Position numbers and translations under genes: made by a program
Shown here: one piece after another, positions 60,045 to 64,000 of the stretch
How the letters are laid out: the number at the start of each line of letters is the position of its first letter
How positions within the stretch are numbered: position 1 is the first letter of the stretch
Assembly (NCBI RefSeq): GCF_006349365.1
Contig: NZ_CP040899.1
Span: forward strand, 868,001 to 932,000
Reading direction: 5' to 3'
Source: Georgenia wutianyii
Lineage (GTDB): Bacteria; Actinomycetota; Actinomycetes; Actinomycetales; Actinomycetaceae
Length of the DNA: 64,000 bases
The notes under the pieces: generated by a model
What the model saw: only the letters and a program-made list of their open reading frames with translations
Told to the model about the DNA's origin: nothing
Database searches by the model: none

Positions 60045-61601
60045 GTGTCCACCAGCCCCTCCGTCGTCCTGCACGACGTGTCCTTCGCCTGGCCCGACGG
60101 CACCTCCGCCCTCGACCGGGTGAGCGGCGCGTTCGGTCGCGGGCGCACCGGGCTCGTCGGTGCCAACGGCGCCGGCAAGTCCACGCTGCTCCGCCTCGTC
60201 GCCGGCCGGCTCACGCCCACCGGCGGCTCGCTCGCCGTCACCGGCAGCGTCGACCACCTGCCGCAACGGCTCACCCGCGCACCCGGAGCGACCCTCGCCG
60301 ACCTCCTCGGCGTGCGCGTCACCCGCGACGCGCTGCGCGCCGTCGAGGCAGGGTCGGTCGACCCGGCCCACTACGACGCCGTCGGCACCGACTGGGACGT
60401 CGAGGGCCGCGCGGCCGCCCAGCTCGCGGCCCTCGACCTGCCCGCCGACCTCGACCGCCCGGTCACCGCGCTGTCGGGAGGGGAGGCGGTGCTCGCCGCC
60501 CTCGCCGGGCTGCTGCTGCGCCGGGCGGACGTCGCGCTGCTCGACGAGCCGACGAACAACCTCGACCTCGACTCGCGCGAGCGCGTCTACGACGTCGTGC
60601 GGCAGTGGCACGGCACGCTGGTCGTGGTCAGCCACGACCTCACGCTGCTCGACCTCGTGGACGAGACGGCCGAGCTGCGCGCCGGCGCGCTCACGACGTT
60701 CGGCGGCCCGTACAGCGACTACCGGGAGTGGGTGGGCACGCAGCAGGAGGCTGCCCGCCAGGCGCTGCGCACCGCCGACCAGGCGCTGCGCAAGGTGCAG
60801 CGTGAGCAGGTGAGGGCCGAGGAGCGGTTCGCGCACAGCCGTCGGCAGGGGCGCACCGACCGTGCCGAGGGCAGGTACCCGCCCATCGTCCTCGGCGGTC
60901 GCAAGAACGCGGCGGAGCGCTCGCAGGGCGCGCGCAGGGACGCGCTGGCCGGCCGGCTGGAGGCGGCCCGTGCGACGGTCGACCTCACCGCGGACGCGGT
61001 GCGGGACGACGACACGATCCGCGTCGACCTGCCCGACCCGCACGTGCCCCGCGGCCGCCGGCTCGCGCGTCTGCCGAGCAGCGACGGACGCGACGTCGTC
61101 CTCCAGGGGCCCGAGCGCATCGCCCTCGTCGGGGCGAACGGCGTGGGGAAGACGACGCTGCTGCGCGGCCTGGTCCCGCGGCTCACGGTCCGCGTCGGCT
61201 ACCTCCCGCAGCAGGTCGACCTCCCCGAGGACGCCTCGGTGCTCGACGTCGTGCGCGTGGCCGCCCCGGACGTGCCACCGGGTGAGGTCCGCCGCCGGCT
61301 GGCCCGGCTGCTCGTCCGCGGGGACACGGTCGACCGCCCCGTCGGGAGCCTGTCCGGTGGAGAGCGCTTCCGTGTCGCGCTCGCGCGGCTGCTGCTCGCC
61401 GACCCGCCGCCGGAGCTGCTCGTCCTCGACGAGCCGACGAACGACCTCGACATCCCGAGCGTCGACCGGCTCGTCGGGGCGCTCACCGTCTACCGCGGGG
61501 GGCTGCTCGTCGTGAGCCACGACGGTGCCTTCCTCGACCGTCTCGCCCTCGACGCCGTCGTCCGCCTCACCGCCGACGGGCGGCTCGAGCAGGTGGCCTG
61601 A
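60045..61601 (+). CDS. ABC-F family ATPase (ribosome-protection type candidate)
   Basis: 518 residues, two ABC domains and no membrane segment. Domain 1: Walker A GANGAGKSTLL, LSGGEAVLAALAGLLL, LLDEPTNNLDLD. Domain 2: GANGVGKTTLLRG, LSGGERFRVALARLLL, LVLDEPTNDLDIP. The linker (about 240-330) is Arg/Gln/Ala-rich (RTADQALRKVQREQVRAEERFAHSRRQGRTDR). It differs from EttA in this window: shorter, and a different N-terminus. The leader peptide and WhiB7-type promoter support drug- or stress-inducible ribosome protection. GTG start, GGAAGG 7 bp upstream. Confidence 0.85.
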   Translation: MSTSPSVVLHDVSFAWPDGTSALDRVSGAFGRGRTGLVGANGAGKSTLLRLVAGRLTPTGGSLAVTGSVDHLPQRLTRAPGATLADLLGVRVTRDALRAVEAGSVDPAHYDAVGTDWDVEGRAAAQLAALDLPADLDRPVTALSGGEAVLAALAGLLLRRADVALLDEPTNNLDLDSRERVYDVVRQWHGTLVVVSHDLTLLDLVDETAELRAGALTTFGGPYSDYREWVGTQQEAARQALRTADQALRKVQREQVRAEERFAHSRRQGRTDRAEGRYPPIVLGGRKNAAERSQGARRDALAGRLEAARATVDLTADAVRDDDTIRVDLPDPHVPRGRRLARLPSSDGRDVVLQGPERIALVGANGVGKTTLLRGLVPRLTVRVGYLPQQVDLPEDASVLDVVRVAAPDVPPGEVRRRLARLLVRGDTVDRPVGSLSGGERFRVALARLLLADPPPELLVLDEPTNDLDIPSVDRLVGALTVYRGGLLVVSHDGAFLDRLALDAVVRLTADGRLEQVA

Positions 61602-61616
61602 CGGGGCACGAGCGGG

Positions 61617-62186
61617 TCAGGCGCGCAGGTCTCGCACGAGCGCCCAGCCCAGGGCGCCCAGCCCGGCGACGGCGAGGACGGTGAGCCACGGGACGGGTGC
61701 GGCGTCGTCGAGCAGGAGGGCGAGCGCCGCGGCCGCCTGGGCGACGGCCTGCACGGCGAGGAACCCGCCCACCGCGTCCCGCAGCACGCCGAGCTCGACC
61801 CGTCCCTGCCAGGCGACGGCGTCGGTGAGGGCGCCGAGCCGCAGGAGCGAGTGGGTGAGGAGCACGAGCACCGGCAGCTGCCACGGGTGCGCACCGGACA
61901 CCGCGAGCATCCCCACGAGGACCGCCGCGGCGAGCGAGACGAGCGCCGCGTGCGGGCGCGCCGCGACGAGGAGGCCCGCGACGAGAAGCACCCACCACTG
62001 CGCCTGGCTCGCCGTCAGGGCCACACCTGCGGCGAGGCACAGGAGCAGGAGCGCGAGCCGCAGGACGAGGGCGGGCACGCTGCGCGCGGTGCGCACCGAG
62101 GTCCGCGGCGGCGGAGTGCCGCGCCCGCGGGCGGACAGCGCGCGCCACGAGGACCGGGCCTCCTGCAGTGCCGGGCGGGCCCTCAT
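61617..62186 (-). CDS. hypothetical membrane protein in the moxR operon
   Basis: 189 residues. An Arg-rich N-terminus (about 1-36) precedes four to five predicted helices (SVPALVLRLALLLLCLAAGVALT, WWVLLVAGLLVAA, LVSLAAAVLVGMLAV, VPWLTVLAVAGLGALGWALV). No known domain is recognised. ATG overlaps the DUF58 stop by 4 bp, so it belongs to the MoxR-DUF58 operon. Convergent with the ABC-F gene, 15 bp apart. Confidence 0.72.
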   Translation of the reverse strand: MRARPALQEARSSWRALSARGRGTPPPRTSVRTARSVPALVLRLALLLLCLAAGVALTASQAQWWVLLVAGLLVAARPHAALVSLAAAVLVGMLAVSGAHPWQLPVLVLLTHSLLRLGALTDAVAWQGRVELGVLRDAVGGFLAVQAVAQAAAALALLLDDAAPVPWLTVLAVAGLGALGWALVRDLRA

Positions 62187-63517
62187 CGCGGCGCCCCGTG
62201 CCGCTGCCGGGCGAGCGTGGCCAGCCGGGCACTGCCACCGGCCGGTGCGTCCTGCGCCCACGGCACGACCTCGACCCCGCTGCGGCGCAGCATCGTCAGC
62301 CGGTCCTCGCGGCGCAGCGAGACCATGCGGTGGGCCATGAGGAGGTGGACCCGCAGCTGCGCGCCCCGCACGGGCGGCAGGACGTCCACGGCGAGGACCC
62401 GGTGGCCCTGGTGGCGCCACTCGACCGCCATCCGGGCGGCCTCCTCGTCGAGGAACGTCGACAGCACGACGACGAGCGCCCCGGACGGCACCTGGGGTGC
62501 CCGCACCCGCGGCCGGGGCGTGCCCTCCGGCGCGGACAGCGCCAGCCGCCGCACGATCCGCTCGAGGTGCCGGCGCCCGCCACCGGGCCGGACCGGCCGG
62601 CGACGCAGGCCGAGGTCCTCCAGCCCCACCCGGTCGCCATGGTCGAGGTAGGCGCGCGCGAGGGAGGCGGCGGCCTCCCTCGCCATGTCGAGGGACGTGA
62701 CGTCGCTGGTGAGCACCTCCCGGCCGCCGGCCCACGTCGCGACGTCGGGCCCGACGTCGTCGCGCGAGTCGATGACGAGGACGACCGTCGCCTCCGCGGT
62801 CGACTGGGTGCGGCGCACGTAGAGGTCCTGCAGCCGGCCGCCGTGGACCCCGCGGCGGGCGCTGGTGCGCCAGTCGATGCGGCGCAGGCGGTCCCCGGGG
62901 GTGAAGAGACTGACGTCGTGGAGCTCCTCGCCGTCGCCGATGCGCCGTGCCGGGTGCGGTCCGACGAGGCCCTGGAGCCGGAAGGGGAGCGGCAGCTCGG
63001 CGAGCGGCCGGTGGCCGGGCAGGACGAGGACGCTCACCGGTCCCACCGTGACGACCTCGCCGGCGGTGGCCTGCCCGGCCCCCAGCCCGACGACGTCGAG
63101 CCGGAAGAGCTCGTTCTCCCCGGTGCGCACGCTCGTCGTCGTGAGCGTGAGGTCCCGTGGCTCGCCCGGCGTCAGCCGCACGAGCCGCTCCTCGGGGCGG
63201 GTGCCGGGGCTGGAGGCGCGCACCCGGGCGGCGCGCACCCCCTGGGGCGCGGTGACCCGGGCAGGTGCGCGCAGCTCGCTGCGCACGGTGAGCTGGCCCG
63301 GTGCGCGCAGGTCGACCTCGAGCGGCCCGCGTGGACGCTGCGACCACTGCCACACCCCGCCGACGAGGGGGGCGACGCCGAGGGCGGCGACGTCCGGTCG
63401 CGCGAGCACGGCCCCGGCGACGAGCACGAGGGTTCCGAGGACGAGCGGGGCGGTGAGGTGGGTGAGCGGCAGCCAGCGACTGGTGGACCCGTGCCGCACC
63501 GGACGGGGGGCGCTCAC
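62183..63517 (-). CDS. DUF58-domain protein
   Basis: 444 residues. Two N-terminal membrane helices (about 18-58), then a beta-rich region with RRIGDGEELHDVSLFTPGDRLRRIDWRTSARRG, the DUF58 signature, and a von Willebrand A-like C-terminal half (ATVVLVIDSRDDVG is the MIDAS-like strand). DUF58 proteins act as partners of MoxR AAA+ ATPases, which remodel or insert metals into protein targets. It overlaps both neighbours by 4 bp. Confidence 0.88.
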   Translation of the reverse strand: MSAPRPVRHGSTSRWLPLTHLTAPLVLGTLVLVAGAVLARPDVAALGVAPLVGGVWQWSQRPRGPLEVDLRAPGQLTVRSELRAPARVTAPQGVRAARVRASSPGTRPEERLVRLTPGEPRDLTLTTTSVRTGENELFRLDVVGLGAGQATAGEVVTVGPVSVLVLPGHRPLAELPLPFRLQGLVGPHPARRIGDGEELHDVSLFTPGDRLRRIDWRTSARRGVHGGRLQDLYVRRTQSTAEATVVLVIDSRDDVGPDVATWAGGREVLTSDVTSLDMAREAAASLARAYLDHGDRVGLEDLGLRRRPVRPGGGRRHLERIVRRLALSAPEGTPRPRVRAPQVPSGALVVVLSTFLDEEAARMAVEWRHQGHRVLAVDVLPPVRGAQLRVHLLMAHRMVSLRREDRLTMLRRSGVEVVPWAQDAPAGGSARLATLARQRHGAPR

Positions 63518-64000
63518 CTGACGGGCACGCCCTGTCGGGTGCTCGCGGGGCCCGGCACCGAGGCGAGCAGGGCGTCGACGACGCTGCGCGGCTGCGTGCC
63601 CCCGGCCCAGGCGGCCGCCGTGAGGGTGAGGCGGTGGGCCAGCGCGGGCACGGCGACGGCCTTGACGTCCTCCGGGGTGACGAAGTCTCGCCCGTCGAGC
63701 ACCGCGAGCGCCCGCCCCACGAGCACGAGCGCCTGGGAGCCGCGAGGGGAGGCACCGACCTCCACCGCCTGGTGCCCGCGGGTGGCCGCGGCGAGCGCGA
63801 CGCAGTACTCGATGACGTCGCGCTCGACGTCGACCGCCTCGACCCCGGCCTGCATGGCCAGCAGCTGCTCGGGCGTCACGACCTGCCCGACGTCCGCCCG
63901 TTCCCGGCGGCGGGCCAGCCGGCGGTGCAGGACCTCGGTCTCCGCCTCCGCCGTGGGGTAGCCGACGGCGAGCCGGACCATGAACCGGTCGAGCTGCGCC
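63514..64000 (-). CDS. MoxR-family AAA+ ATPase, C-terminal part
   Basis: About 160 residues are present; the N-terminal Walker motifs lie beyond the right edge. The visible part begins AQLDRFMVRLAVGYPTAEAE, the sensor-1/arginine-finger region of MoxR, and continues with the lid domain (VEVGASPRGSQALVLVGRALAVLDGRDFVTPEDVKAVAVPAL, the sensor-2 Arg in GASPRGSQAL). It pairs with DUF58 downstream. The stop overlaps the DUF58 start by 4 bp. Confidence 0.93.
   Translation of the reverse strand, partial: AQLDRFMVRLAVGYPTAEAETEVLHRRLARRRERADVGQVVTPEQLLAMQAGVEAVDVERDVIEYCVALAAATRGHQAVEVGASPRGSQALVLVGRALAVLDGRDFVTPEDVKAVAVPALAHRLTLTAAAWAGGTQPRSVVDALLASVPGPASTRQGVPVR

Noticed and set aside
61617..64000. 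Defence or secretion island based on MoxR/DUF58
   Set aside because: MoxR-DUF58-membrane protein operons are common chromosomal units in Actinobacteria; no nuclease, toxin or phage-related gene accompanies them here.

Overview
This is a 64-kb chromosomal window of very high G+C content (roughly 70% or more by eye) from an actinomycete. Short intercistronic overlaps (ATGA/GTGA), many GTG and some TTG starts, TANNNT promoter boxes, a WhiB7-type regulator, mycoredoxin, an Rv2466c-type DsbA-fold protein, DUF3117 and UPF0182 proteins all point to Actinomycetota. The sugar-PTS, ROK/xylose and ABC-sugar content suggests Micrococcales (Cellulomonadaceae/Bogoriellaceae-like). The genus cannot be fixed from sequence alone. 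There are no rRNA genes, transposases, phage genes or CRISPR arrays. Almost all genes are core metabolism or housekeeping.

Layout. (1) 1-19.9 kb matches the neighbourhood of Mycobacterium Rv2466c-Rv2478c: an SSB paralogue, EttA with a structured leader, a thioesterase, a membrane-anchored GH15-like glucanase, topoisomerase IB, a ptsI-glbO-tesB operon (minus strand), malQ, PepN and an Rv2466c-like protein. A GlcNAc/glucose-type PTS is inserted here: IIC on the minus strand, then a DasR-like GntR regulator, two IIB genes, IIA and a HAD phosphatase. (2) 20-24 kb: xylose genes xylB (-), ROK regulator (+), xylA (+). (3) 24.2-32.2 kb: pmmB, deoD, lpdA, dapE, a LOG-family protein, DUF3117 and pepA. 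(4) 32.3-37.2 kb: a minus-strand osmolyte operon, lpqY-sugA-sugB-sugC (trehalose uptake) ending with a solitary ectC. (5) 37.3-51 kb matches Rv3193c-Rv3199c: a phosphotransferase, nudC, mrx1, uvrD2, whiB7 with a long regulatory leader, a ThiF-like protein, two metalloprotease-type proteins, a PDZ-Lon protease, a PPA1309-like protein and UPF0182, then initiator tRNA-Met. (6) 51.2-59.7 kb: a DeoR repressor divergent from a ribose-type ABC transporter with DhaK, DhaL and a 3-hydroxyisobutyrate-dehydrogenase-like oxidoreductase. (7) 59.8-61.6 kb: an ABC-F protein behind a leader-peptide region. (8) 61.6-64 kb: a membrane protein, DUF58 and MoxR operon running off the end.

Most notable observations. 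First, a WhiB7 circuit can be read from the DNA. The whiB7 promoter (AAAT-N3-TTGCCC-N18-TAATGT) and the promoter of the ABC-F gene 18 kb away (AAAT-N3-TTGGCC-N18-CACACT) have the same architecture, and both genes follow leaders with small upstream ORFs (49 and 11 codons). Second, two families of short repeats occur only in the larger convergent intergenic gaps: an 18-bp-period tandem array and a 17-21-bp perfect palindrome. Both contain the core CGAGAGCCG or CGAGAGCTG, so they may be one REP-like or terminator system. Third, ectC stands alone without ectA or ectB behind a trehalose importer. Fourth, several genes share a leaderless layout in which a -10 box lies 6-7 bp before the start codon, and two such promoters drive mini-ORFs ahead of topoisomerase IB and malQ. 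SigR/SigH-like promoters (GGAA-N18/19-GTT) precede mrx1 and the UPF0182 gene.
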